This document shows positions 33,495 through 42,247 of a stretch of 64,000 nt of DNA, one piece after another. The stretch is from assembly GCA_964655775.1 (NCBI GenBank), contig CAZZNQ010000002.1, forward strand, positions 1-64,000. Direction: 5' to 3'. How positions within the stretch are numbered: the first letter of the stretch is position 1; each line of letters begins with the position of its first letter. A program made the translations under genes and the position numbers. The DNA is from CAZZNQ01 sp964655775 (GTDB lineage Bacteria; Planctomycetota; Brocadiia; SM23-32). Below the pieces are notes generated by a model that saw only the letters and a program-made list of their open reading frames with translations, had not been told where the DNA came from and did not search any database.

Positions 33495-34798
33495 CTCTCA
33501 GTAGTCCTCAGTTCATCCGTCGATGCGGCAACCGCATCTGCAGCCGCCCTCAGGCTCGATGCGCTTGATGCCTCAAGAACGGGGACGCTCATCGATAGCC
33601 GCTCTCGCAGTTCATCTCTGCTTTGCCAGGCGCGCCGAACGATTTCGACGCCCTCCGCCATATTCGCCCGGGGTATCCTGTACTCCCCTATCCTCGCATC
33701 GCACATCAGTTCTGCATACTTATGCGACCACCCGATGGCAGCCAACGGTACGCGCATCGACAGAGCCGCAATGATGGCGTGAAAGCGCGAGGCGACCAGA
33801 AACTCCATCAGTCCGATGGCAGCTTTCACTTGTGCGGCGGGGCTGTCCCCCTTCACAAGGTGCACCCGCTCCGGGTGCCGAGTAACCTTCCTTACCAGGT
33901 CCCCAACAAACCGGTCATCTCGTTTGCCGCCGGCTCGGAATTCGTGCGGAACGATTACTAGATCGGCCCTGGTATGTTCTGCGAACCAATCGCAGATGCC
34001 GCCCAGGAAGCGGACGTAATCGTTTTCATCGTCCTCCCCGGGAGTCCTGTCGTATACGTGCGTATTTGGAGCAAGTCCCACAATGGCTCTGCCGTCGGGG
34101 TCGGCCCCGTGCTCCTTCAAAAGCTCCCGGCCCGCGTCGGGTGGGTCGGCTGCGAACTGGAAAGCCACGTCGGCGGCACGCACCAGACATCCGGGCGGCA
34201 CAACTCCCAGGTTCTCGATATGGCTATGCGACTGCCGATCGCGCACGTAGACCATCGGGCACCCCCGTAACATAGCGCGCGTGTACCGCCGCACGACGGG
34301 GTCTGTGAACGGGCCCCATGCCTGGGGAAGGAACACAACCGGCACACGCCGGTTCTTTATGCGTTGCACGAGCCACCATCTCTCCTCAGCTTGGCCTGCC
34401 CCCCAACTGTCGCCAGAGGCGAACCCGCTGACGTCCACCGCACCGCAGATTCCCTCATGCTCCGGCGCAGTAGCCAGCAAGGGGGCCGGGATCCTGAAAG
34501 GGAGCGAGGTCAGTCCCAGCTCCATCAGCATCCGCTTGTGGCTCGGGAACTCAGAAGCGGGCAAGGGCGTGATATCCACAGAGCGCAATCTCGCAGTCCA
34601 AGCGTCGATCTCGGCATGATGAAGGACCTCGCAGCCTGGGAAGCGGTGCCTTAAGTGGTCCGCCACGGTCAGCATCATTGCCTCGGCGCCCTTGTTGTGG
34701 AAGCCCCCACCCAGAATGAGGATTCTCCGGTGGGAGGTACTCGACTTGGTCTGGCCCTTGGCCGAGGTGGATGTTGCGCTAAGGTGTGAGTCCATCAC
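33491..34798 (-). CDS. Polysaccharide pyruvyl transferase family protein
   Basis: 435 residues of the CsaB/WcaK family. It has ILILGGGFHNKGAEAMMLTV near 28-47, FLPQAWGPF near 160, MVYVRDRQSHSHIENLG near 188, the segment NDYVRFLG near 265 and ASRFHAIIAALSMRVPLAAIGW near 350, the family's C-terminal signature with the key Arg-Phe-His. It would transfer pyruvate from phosphoenolpyruvate to form a ketal on a sugar, adding negative charge. It overlaps the flippase gene by 20 nt and the FrhB-like gene by 4 nt. The first 25 residues are Ser/Thr-rich and may not be part of the fold. Confidence 0.88.
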   Translation of the reverse strand: MMDSHLSATSTSAKGQTKSSTSHRRILILGGGFHNKGAEAMMLTVADHLRHRFPGCEVLHHAEIDAWTARLRSVDITPLPASEFPSHKRMLMELGLTSLPFRIPAPLLATAPEHEGICGAVDVSGFASGDSWGAGQAEERWWLVQRIKNRRVPVVFLPQAWGPFTDPVVRRYTRAMLRGCPMVYVRDRQSHSHIENLGVVPPGCLVRAADVAFQFAADPPDAGRELLKEHGADPDGRAIVGLAPNTHVYDRTPGEDDENDYVRFLGGICDWFAEHTRADLVIVPHEFRAGGKRDDRFVGDLVRKVTRHPERVHLVKGDSPAAQVKAAIGLMEFLVASRFHAIIAALSMRVPLAAIGWSHKYAELMCDARIGEYRIPRANMAEGVEIVRRAWQSRDELRERLSMSVPVLEASSASSLRAAADAVAASTDELRTTES

Positions 34799-36341
34799 GA
34801 TGACTGCTGCCTTCCCGACAGTTCAGATTCATGTTTGACTTCAGGTACCCGCAAAGAGACTTCGCGCGTTCGCCCAGAGCAGCCGCAATGGCATCCAGGA
34901 CCAATCCGAGCGCCTCGCGGTCAACTAGCCAGAGCGCAGAAAGATAGACTGCTGCTCCCACAGGAATCTCACTCCAAAGGAGCAGTGGTCGTCCTGTCGA
35001 CGTTAGGCCCATGATGAATGCCCGGTACGACACGACCGCAGACCCCATGGCAGCCGTCGCGAATAGTGGGCCCCGCACTGCGGAGAAGAACGAACGCCAG
35101 CGGAGCTTGATGAGTGAATACCCCAGCCAAATGTAGGCCGGGGTGAGGAGGTACACACTGAGTGCATACCCGAACGCAACTCCCTGGACACCACGCCCCT
35201 GCCTAGCGCCCCACCATAGCCCAAGTGACAGTGAGATCAACCGAAGAGGGGTCGATATCAGGCCGAAGCGGAGGTGTATGTCAGGGCGTCCCTGACTGCG
35301 GAACAACGGGCTGACTGTTCCGCTGAAGGACGCTATGATTCCCGGCACCGCCAGTATGCGCAACACGGGTGCTACGTCGGTCCATTTTGTACCCAGCACC
35401 ACTGAAACCGCCTCGGGCGCGACGATCAAGAGGCCGATCATGGCCGGCATACAAGCGAGACCGATCAGGTGAATCATCTGGAGGTAGCCGCGTCGCAGAC
35501 GTGGGAGGTCGTCCTGCACAGCGCTGAAAGTAGGAAACGCAACCTGCGATAGCTGGGAACTGACGCGCCGAATCGGCAGCAGCATGATCTGGTAAGCGAT
35601 GGTGTAGACGCCGAGGGCACCGGCTCCTATGAAGCGTCCCACCAGGAGGTAGTCCGCGTTCTTGTTCAGATAGTCCAGGAACGCGGAGCCCGTGATGTTC
35701 GCGCCAAATCCGATCATTTTGCCGGCCGATTTCAGGCGCGGCCTGGCCCGTGGGCGCCATCCGACGATCGCCCAGAGCGTGGCCGAGAACAGCGCCGCCG
35801 TGCAGAGGTTCTGCCAAACCAGCGCATACACCCCGTAGCCCTTGAGCGCCAGGTAGATCGCCAGTCCGCTGCCCACCAGACGCGACGCAATGCGGGTGAG
35901 CACGAACTTGCCGAAATCTAGATCCTTGCGCACCAGCGCGCCCTGGACGTGCGCGAAAGAGTAGATGAAGAACGTCAGCCCCATCAGACTGGCAATGCGC
36001 TTCAGTTCCGGCTCATTGTAGAATCGCGCGATCAGGGGGCTGGCGGCGACGGTGATGAGCGACAGCGCCGCGCCGCATGCCAGGTTGATGTAGAAGACCG
36101 TCGAGAGCTGTTCCTCCGTCGGGTCCTTTTTCTGGATGATGGCCGAACTGAGGCCCAGTTCCTGGAACAGCTCCAGGAAGGCGGTGAACACGGCGACCAT
36201 GCCGACCAGGCCGAACGCCTGCGGGCTGAGCAGCCGGGCCAGCAGGACCGTAATGGTCATGGACATGATCTGGCTGGCAAGCTGACCCACACCAAGCCAG
36301 CCGGCGCCCCTCACGGCCTTTTTCTTGAGGTCACTCGTCAT
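34779..36341 (-). CDS. Wzx-type polysaccharide flippase (WzxC-like, MOP superfamily)
   Basis: 520 residues with about 12-14 hydrophobic helices. The N-terminus reads GAGWLGVGQLASQIMSM, with VLLARLLSPQAFGLVGMV following, which is the signature of the WzxC/polysaccharide_synt family. ELGLSSAIIQKKD near 67 and ISQ-like helices in the second half also fit. It should move lipid-linked repeat units across the inner membrane for polymerisation by the Wzy homolog at 42248. It lies 9 nt behind the deacetylase gene and overlaps the pyruvyl transferase gene by 20 nt. Confidence 0.9.
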   Translation of the reverse strand: MTSDLKKKAVRGAGWLGVGQLASQIMSMTITVLLARLLSPQAFGLVGMVAVFTAFLELFQELGLSSAIIQKKDPTEEQLSTVFYINLACGAALSLITVAASPLIARFYNEPELKRIASLMGLTFFIYSFAHVQGALVRKDLDFGKFVLTRIASRLVGSGLAIYLALKGYGVYALVWQNLCTAALFSATLWAIVGWRPRARPRLKSAGKMIGFGANITGSAFLDYLNKNADYLLVGRFIGAGALGVYTIAYQIMLLPIRRVSSQLSQVAFPTFSAVQDDLPRLRRGYLQMIHLIGLACMPAMIGLLIVAPEAVSVVLGTKWTDVAPVLRILAVPGIIASFSGTVSPLFRSQGRPDIHLRFGLISTPLRLISLSLGLWWGARQGRGVQGVAFGYALSVYLLTPAYIWLGYSLIKLRWRSFFSAVRGPLFATAAMGSAVVSYRAFIMGLTSTGRPLLLWSEIPVGAAVYLSALWLVDREALGLVLDAIAAALGERAKSLCGYLKSNMNLNCREGSSHRDGLTP

Positions 36342-36350
36342 GCCCTGACC

Positions 36351-37388
36351 CTATTCGCCGCCGGGCTGCGCCGGCGGTTCGGAGTATAGGAACGGAAGCG
36401 CGGCCATCGCGCGGAACTCGCGCGGCGGCATGTCGCGCTCCACCGGAACCCTCTTGACGTCCATCATGTCCATATCCTTGAGCCTGCTCGCGCCGGAGCA
36501 GTAGCTGTAGGCCAGCTCGTAGCCGGCCTCGCGGGCGAGCGACTTCGTCTCCTCCGCGAAACGCCCGACCGGGTAGGCGAGCGTGCGGACGGGCTCGCCG
36601 ATGGCGGCCTCGATGGCGGCCTTTGAGTTCACCAGTTCCCGCCGCACCGTGTCGGCGGCCTCCATGGGAAGCACGCGGTGCGAGTACGTGTGGCTTCCGA
36701 CGCCCATACCCTCCCGGCGCAGTTCGCGCACCTGCTCCCAGTTCATGAGCAACTCGCGTGCCGCTGACTGCCCGTCCCATTCACCGATGGTGGCGGCCTC
36801 GATGCACGTCAGGAACCGTTCCAGGTTCAGATCGCGCGTGTATTTGACCACCCGCACCAGCCTCAAGCGCGCGGCCTCGACCGCAACGGGGTCGCCGAGA
36901 GGCAACTCCATGTCCTCAGGATAGTCAATACGCAGACAGGGCTGCGGCGACCGCTTCAGGCAGTATGTGATGCGGTCCCACCAGAAGGGCCTGCCCTCCT
37001 CGATGTTTCCCGGGCAGATGAAGAACTCGGCCGGCACGCATTCGTCTCGCAGGATCGGCAGCGCGACGTCGCAGCAGTCGCGGTAGCCGTCGTCGAACGT
37101 GATGACGATGGGGTTGCGCGGCATGGTGAACTTGCCCGCGCGCCACGCCAGGATCTGCTCGCTGGTCACGGGGCTGAAGTGCCTCCTCACAAACCGCATC
37201 TGCTCCCGGAAGGCGTCGGGTGTGGCGCTGATGAGGTTGGTGTCCCAAGGGCTTTCCGGATCCCACGGGGCCACGCGATGGTAGCCCAGCACGGTCAGCC
37301 AGGCCGGCGGCCTCAGCCGTGCGAGGCGCAGGAAGGCCGCAGGCAGTCGGGCACGGCCGCAGAGGCTGAGGACGGGGCGCCAGTTCAC
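36351..37388 (-). CDS. NodB-type polysaccharide deacetylase, EPS/exosortase-associated
   Basis: 345 residues. The NodB homology domain has VLGYHRVAP near 33, the catalytic TFDDGYRD near 96-103, GVGSHTYSHRVLP near 228 (the His-x3-His zinc ligands in SHTYSH) and TLAYPVGRF near 272. There is no obvious signal peptide, as in PEP-CTERM-associated deacetylases. It likely removes N-acetyl groups from a HexNAc of the repeat unit. The GTG start overlaps the upstream gene by 4 nt (GTGA). Confidence 0.88.
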   Translation of the reverse strand: MNWRPVLSLCGRARLPAAFLRLARLRPPAWLTVLGYHRVAPWDPESPWDTNLISATPDAFREQMRFVRRHFSPVTSEQILAWRAGKFTMPRNPIVITFDDGYRDCCDVALPILRDECVPAEFFICPGNIEEGRPFWWDRITYCLKRSPQPCLRIDYPEDMELPLGDPVAVEAARLRLVRVVKYTRDLNLERFLTCIEAATIGEWDGQSAARELLMNWEQVRELRREGMGVGSHTYSHRVLPMEAADTVRRELVNSKAAIEAAIGEPVRTLAYPVGRFAEETKSLAREAGYELAYSYCSGASRLKDMDMMDVKRVPVERDMPPREFRAMAALPFLYSEPPAQPGGE

Positions 37389-38530
37389 GATTCGTCGTCC
37401 TCCCCCGAGCCTCGCAGCCCGCGCACAAGCCCCGCCCCGCGAACGGCCAGCCGACGCAGCGATTCCTTCAGCGTACCCCGTGCGATGCGGATGCTGACGA
37501 GTTCCCGGCTGGCGTTGCTGAGGCTGAGCTTGTAGGACTGCTCACCCATCAGGAAGTCGTATTCCTGGGCACCGGTTTCAATGGCGTTCTCGATCGCCAG
37601 GTAGTGGGCGATGATCCCGGGCTGAATTCTCCTGTTGTCCAGGAGTCTCATGCCGGACACGTAGCAGAAGATGCTCTTTCCGAACCGCAGGTTATAGCGG
37701 GACGCAATCGGGTCACCGTCCACTCGGAGCGTCCAGAGCTCCGGCCAGCCCAGCCCGAAGGTCCGGCGTATGAAGGTCTCCTGGAAGCGGCCGAAGCGGG
37801 ACTTCGCGAAGACGCCCGGCTTCCCGCGTGCCTCCCACCGGGCCTGGTGCAGTTCGCCGAGTATGGCCAGTGCCCCCAGGGCCTCCTCGACGGTCCCGGC
37901 CTTCTCGAAGCTGATCTCGCCGATCTCCTCCAGGTCGCGGATGCTGCGGCGGATCTGGTAGCGACGCTTCTTGCCGAGAGAACTCATGTATTCGTCGAGG
38001 GAGTCCGGCAGCTGAACGAACGGGCTCTCGCCCGAGTCGATGACTGTTGCGTCCAGCCCGGCCTTCTCCGCCGCCGCCGGGAACACCTTCTGGGCGTGCG
38101 AATCCGGCCGCAAGCGATGCAGAATGATGTCATCCCAGGAGTCGTCCTGGCCGGCCAGCACTTCGCCAACCAGTTCCTCTGCTACCCCCTCGGCAGCATG
38201 GGGATGCACGGGGATATCCAGGTATTCGGCGTAGACCTCCTCTTCTTCGTCCTCTCCTGTGCCCAGAAGTTCCATACGCTGAAATTGGAACGGGCCGTTC
38301 ATCTGGGCCTCATGGAGCGCGAACGGGGCAATGGCAAGCGCCTGTCCGCCCTCCCGGGCCGTATATGAGACGAGCGAGCGATCCTCGCCGAAGATGTCCC
38401 ACCAGGCACTTACCCACTCCCAGGAATACATGGGGTGCAGCACCCCGCCGACGGATTGCAGCTCCTGCCAGGGCTTGGCGAGTTCAGCGATATCCTGTCC
38501 GGGAGAAAACCTGGCTACGTCCACCTTCAT
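37385..38530 (-). CDS. CelD/BcsL-like GNAT acetyltransferase
   Basis: 381 residues from the ATG at 38530, fixed by AAGGAG 6 nt upstream and a 4-nt overlap with the preceding gene. It is a double GNAT fold of the CelD/FemAB-like group (Acetyltransf_6): HPMYSWEWVSAWWDIFGED near residue 31, KKRRYQIRRSIRDLEE near 188, FQETFIRR near 247 and YDFLMGEQSYKLSLS near 339. Such proteins occur in cellulose and EPS loci and are believed to acylate or aminoacylate a sugar; the group transferred is not known. Confidence 0.82.
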   Translation of the reverse strand: MKVDVARFSPGQDIAELAKPWQELQSVGGVLHPMYSWEWVSAWWDIFGEDRSLVSYTAREGGQALAIAPFALHEAQMNGPFQFQRMELLGTGEDEEEEVYAEYLDIPVHPHAAEGVAEELVGEVLAGQDDSWDDIILHRLRPDSHAQKVFPAAAEKAGLDATVIDSGESPFVQLPDSLDEYMSSLGKKRRYQIRRSIRDLEEIGEISFEKAGTVEEALGALAILGELHQARWEARGKPGVFAKSRFGRFQETFIRRTFGLGWPELWTLRVDGDPIASRYNLRFGKSIFCYVSGMRLLDNRRIQPGIIAHYLAIENAIETGAQEYDFLMGEQSYKLSLSNASRELVSIRIARGTLKESLRRLAVRGAGLVRGLRGSGEDDES

Positions 38531-39741
38531 ATCTGCTCCTTGGGTACGGTTGTGCTGCGAGAACTGCGCGCATCGGTGACGGCCTCTTGTCTCACCGAGC
38601 CGGCCCTCGGAACCGGCACGACTATCTCCGCCAGCGTCATGTGATGATCCGAGAACTGAGTAGGCACTGCGCGCGAATGGAAGACGCGCGCCGTAGGAGG
38701 CACGAACACGAGGTCGATGCGGTATACGGGCACGTCGTTGGGAACCGTCTTGCCCCATCCCACGCCGGCCTCGATGAAGCAATCGCGGTAGCCCGACATG
38801 ACCGACCGGATATCCGCATACCGGGCCGGAAGATTGAAGTCCCCCGCCAGCACGACCGGCCCTTCCTCGGAGAAGTAGTCGAGCGTATCCCGCACGTTCT
38901 CCAAGCGGTCACGCGAGTACAGTATAGCATCCTTAAGGCCGCTCCAATCCCGGGTGTAGAGCCAGTCACGCTTGATGAGCTGGCGACGCAGGTGCACGTT
39001 CACAAAGGTCACAGCTCGTCCCGGGAGCACCCCGACCGACCACGCGGCGCCGCGCCATACCAGGAGCGGAGCATCAGTTCGGGCCTGCACCGGAAAGCGC
39101 GAGAGTATGGCACGACCGTGCCTGCGCTCGAAAGAAAAGGAGCGCAGTTCCTCGGACAGGTCGACGGCTTTCGAGAGCCCGCCCCAGGCGAACTCCTGCA
39201 TCAGCACCACGTCCGGATCCAGGGCGGCGAGTTGGTCCATCGCCTCCCGAGCGCCCATCCTGCCGCTCCGCACATTCCACGTGACGACCCGCAAGGGTAT
39301 GCCCCTCAGATTCTCGGCGCGATCCGCGTCCGCCGCAAGAAACTCCTCCCGCAGGCTCTCAAAGCGCTCCCGCCGGCCGGTGGAGTTCATGCTGACCCAT
39401 TGGAGGAAATCCTCGGCACTGACCAGGCAGATGACGCATACGCCAGAGCCCACGAACAGCCACCGGAGCCGGACCCCCAGGGCGCCGGTCAGCACGATGG
39501 CGACCGAGAAGCAGGATATCCAAAGGAACGGAGGAACCAGATTCAGAAAATAGACAGCCACATCGGCCTCTCTCCTGCCGTGGATGAATGTGCACACGAC
39601 GACGCCGATGCAGGTGATCACAAAGCCCGTCGCGCAGAGGGCGCAGAACCAATGCCGGCGTCGAAGGAAGGGGCCGCGCTCGAAGGGCAGTTCCTGCTCG
39701 CCGCACAATCGCACCTCGGAATCGGGCTGCCGTGTGGTCAC
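38527..39741 (-). CDS. Membrane-anchored endonuclease/exonuclease/phosphatase-family hydrolase
   Basis: 404 residues. Three hydrophobic helices (about 30-52, 63-85 and 92-110) precede an EEP domain: VTWNVRSG near 153, VVLMQEF near 179, VTFVNVHLRRQ near 246, AGDFNLPARY near 297, YRIDLVFVPP near 337 and SDHHMTLAE near 361. All metal-site residues (Asn, Glu, Asp-x-Asn, Asp, Asp-His) are present, so it should be an active phosphodiesterase or phosphatase, probably on the outer side of the inner membrane. In an EPS operon a lipid-phosphate or sugar-phosphodiester substrate is more likely than DNA (inference). It is joined at both ends by 4-nt overlaps. Confidence 0.85.
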   Translation of the reverse strand: MTTRQPDSEVRLCGEQELPFERGPFLRRRHWFCALCATGFVITCIGVVVCTFIHGRREADVAVYFLNLVPPFLWISCFSVAIVLTGALGVRLRWLFVGSGVCVICLVSAEDFLQWVSMNSTGRRERFESLREEFLAADADRAENLRGIPLRVVTWNVRSGRMGAREAMDQLAALDPDVVLMQEFAWGGLSKAVDLSEELRSFSFERRHGRAILSRFPVQARTDAPLLVWRGAAWSVGVLPGRAVTFVNVHLRRQLIKRDWLYTRDWSGLKDAILYSRDRLENVRDTLDYFSEEGPVVLAGDFNLPARYADIRSVMSGYRDCFIEAGVGWGKTVPNDVPVYRIDLVFVPPTARVFHSRAVPTQFSDHHMTLAEIVVPVPRAGSVRQEAVTDARSSRSTTVPKEQI

Positions 39742-41639
39742 TCCATGCCCCCGTCTTGTTCGAGGTCAGGTATGGTCTCAGGAGGGGGTTCGGATGGGCA
39801 GCCGTCACCAAACAGTCTCAGGGTTTCAGCAAGCGTCAGCAGGCAGGCCACAACCTGTTTGTGGTTTCGCCGGCGGTTGAAGTGCTCCTCGACAGTGTCC
39901 GCAAGCCCATCGCGGTCGAACGCATGGTCCGGGAACGCCTCCGAGGCCATGAACTCCTCCAGACGAGTCTTTAGTTCCGGCTGGCGCAGATCCCAGGGCG
40001 AGTCCGAGACGCCCCCGGCCCGTTGCACGGTCGGCAGCTTGCGCCGCAGCCGTTTCTTGAAGACGGCAACCGCCTGCGACCAAATGTCGATCGCAAGGTT
40101 CCTATGGATCCTGCGGCCGGTCCTGGCCCAAGGAATCGCGGCCATCTCGGGGAAAGTGTCGACTATGGCGCGCTTGTAGGCCCTCTGGCTGATCAGGCCA
40201 CGCAGAGGCATACGCAGCGCCCAATCCACCACCTGATTGTCGACGAACGGTGTGACCTGCTCGAAAAGATACCGGTCGACAACGGGCGAGTTAAAGGTCA
40301 ACCGCACTTGCCGGACGGTCATGTCCCACAGGTTGTGCGTTCGCGCAAGGCCCATGCCATCGTCCAGGGTTGACAGTGCAGCCAGCACGGAGTTCCGCAT
40401 CGCCGCATAGCCCGAATCCAGGAAGTCCGGCCGGAACACGCCCTCGAGGTCAGATCGCCGCAGCATTGTCCGCTTCAGGAGTATCCGATCCGCCAACGCA
40501 TCCAAATCACGTGCGCCGATGAGCCAGGGCAGCACATGTCCGCCGGTCAGCACGTCTCCGAAGTGGCCGTTGAAGACCGCTTCCGTGTTCCGCCCGATGT
40601 GGCGATGCAATTCTATCGAGGCCGTTTCGTGGAAGGGAAGTGAGCCTTCCGTCCGCCAGACGATGCGGGGCAGGGCCTTTATCGGCGAGGTCGAGTCATA
40701 TGAAAGCCGACGATGTTCAAATCCGAGGGCACGGGCAAGACCGCGGGCGCATCGAACGTCGTTGCTTGCCTCCGATCCGAAGGTGAAGGCCCGGGCGTGC
40801 ACGCCCGAACGGAACAGCCCTCCGGCAACGGTTCGGCTGTCCAGCCCGCCACTCAAAAAGATGGCCGGATTCCGCCGCGAACGCGCCCTCAGAGCCGTCG
40901 CTTCGCAGAGCCTGCGTCCGAGTTCAGCGCCCCAGTCTCGCAGACTGAGTGAGCCGTCCAACGCCTGGTACGCTGGACGCCAGTATCGATCGATACGAAT
41001 GCCGCTTTCGTCGACGGTGATGGCGGAGCCGGGCGGAACCGCTGAGACACCCCGAAACACAGTACGACCATCGAGGTTGTGGCCGAAGGCGAACAACTCC
41101 AGGACACCCTGAGCATCGAACTGGAATCCCATCCCGAGCGACATCATCAACGCCTTCTTCTCGCTGGCCAAGGCAACACGCCCGCCGTGTTCGGCGTAGT
41201 ACAGGGGCCGGCCAGCCCACCGGTCGCAGAACACCTGCAGTGTCTGTGCCCGGCCGTCGTAGACGGCTATGTTGAACTCTCCGTTGAGCGCCCGGACGAA
41301 ATCCGTCCCTTTGGCCCGATACAGGGCCAGCAGGGCGGTCGCCCGCTCAACTCCATCTGCTGGAATCGCGTCTGACGGCAGCTCTGTTCGGAGCGCCGCC
41401 AGGTTGTATACCTCGCCTTCGACAAGCAGGACCAGCTGATGGCTTTCGTCCACGGCAAGACTGCGTCCGTTGAATGCCGAGTGCAGAGCGAGTACGGCAC
41501 CGTCAAGCCGTCCGTCGCTCCACCGTTCCTCGACGTAGTCGACCCCGGGGACCCGCAACGACCTCACAAGTCCATCAGCAACACTCCCGCCGTCGAACGC
41601 GTCTTCCGCACTGCTGTAGACGACCGCGAGACCCGGCAT
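39738..41639 (-). CDS. Asparagine-synthase-like amidotransferase lacking Cys2 (second copy)
   Basis: 633 residues. The N-terminal domain has the class II amidotransferase fold features GEVYNLAALR near 75 and ALNGEFNIAVYDG near 117, and the synthetase domain has SGGLDSRT (263-270). The protein starts MPGLAVVY: Cys2 is replaced by Pro, so no glutaminase activity is expected. It is clearly diverged from the other copy at 24866 and is not a recent duplicate. The start codon is 2 nt from the VanZ stop, and the end overlaps the EEP hydrolase gene by 4 nt (GTGA). Confidence 0.83.
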   Translation of the reverse strand: MPGLAVVYSSAEDAFDGGSVADGLVRSLRVPGVDYVEERWSDGRLDGAVLALHSAFNGRSLAVDESHQLVLLVEGEVYNLAALRTELPSDAIPADGVERATALLALYRAKGTDFVRALNGEFNIAVYDGRAQTLQVFCDRWAGRPLYYAEHGGRVALASEKKALMMSLGMGFQFDAQGVLELFAFGHNLDGRTVFRGVSAVPPGSAITVDESGIRIDRYWRPAYQALDGSLSLRDWGAELGRRLCEATALRARSRRNPAIFLSGGLDSRTVAGGLFRSGVHARAFTFGSEASNDVRCARGLARALGFEHRRLSYDSTSPIKALPRIVWRTEGSLPFHETASIELHRHIGRNTEAVFNGHFGDVLTGGHVLPWLIGARDLDALADRILLKRTMLRRSDLEGVFRPDFLDSGYAAMRNSVLAALSTLDDGMGLARTHNLWDMTVRQVRLTFNSPVVDRYLFEQVTPFVDNQVVDWALRMPLRGLISQRAYKRAIVDTFPEMAAIPWARTGRRIHRNLAIDIWSQAVAVFKKRLRRKLPTVQRAGGVSDSPWDLRQPELKTRLEEFMASEAFPDHAFDRDGLADTVEEHFNRRRNHKQVVACLLTLAETLRLFGDGCPSEPPPETIPDLEQDGGME

Positions 41640-41640
41640 A

Positions 41641-42114
41641 TCAGCCTGACACCCCCCTCCCCCTGCCGTCGTATTCCCCTGCGCCTTCAGCAGTTGCCGT
41701 CCTCACCAGTAGGGCATACATGACAGCACCCAGGGCCGCGCCGAAACCGTTCAGCGCCATATCGCCAACATCGAACGTCCTTCCGGGCACGAAAACCTGT
41801 CCCATCTCCATTAGGGCACCAAAAGCAAGCGCACACAGTACAGGGACGAAAAGGCCCGGAATCTGCAACTGCCGAGACCGTTCCCGCTTGAAGGACAAAC
41901 CCATGAGGAACGCCAGAACTGCATACGCAGGAACATGGAGAAGATTGTTCAGGACCCGCCGTGGCACGGTTGGAGCCGCCTGGCCTTCGGAGATAGGCGA
42001 CAGGGAGACATACCCGAGGCAGACGATGTAGACCATAAGCAGAAAACGCGATGCGATCAACGAATTCGTTGCCTTTCGGTCCATGATGCAGAACCCCGCT
42101 TCGTTCAAGAACAA
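41641..42114 (-). CDS. VanZ-family membrane protein
   Basis: 157 residues, or 147 from the ATG at 42084, which better matches the family start. Four hydrophobic helices with the VanZ signature: YVSLSPIS after helix 1, NNLLHVPAYAVLAFLMG in helix 2, ALMEMGQVFVPGRTFDVGDMALNGFGAALG across helices 3-4. VanZ proteins confer low-level teicoplanin resistance in enterococci, but family members are common in EPS and exosortase loci, where the role is unknown. The context suggests a membrane accessory of polysaccharide assembly; antibiotic resistance is less likely. Confidence 0.83.
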   Translation of the reverse strand: MFLNEAGFCIMDRKATNSLIASRFLLMVYIVCLGYVSLSPISEGQAAPTVPRRVLNNLLHVPAYAVLAFLMGLSFKRERSRQLQIPGLFVPVLCALAFGALMEMGQVFVPGRTFDVGDMALNGFGAALGAVMYALLVRTATAEGAGEYDGRGRGVSG

Positions 42115-42247
42115 CCCTTTATCGAGGGCATAACCGTCTGGAAGCCGGTGAACTGCGATCCGGCATGGGCGGAGATAATGTCAAATGTGCTTGATCGGGT
42201 CTGGGATGTTGCCTTTGGAGTGTCCATTCTCGCGGCCGAAGGCCCTT

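Noticed and set aside
41641..42114. VanZ gene as an antibiotic resistance determinant
   Set aside because: No vancomycin-type cluster is present; VanZ-family proteins are widespread in EPS loci.
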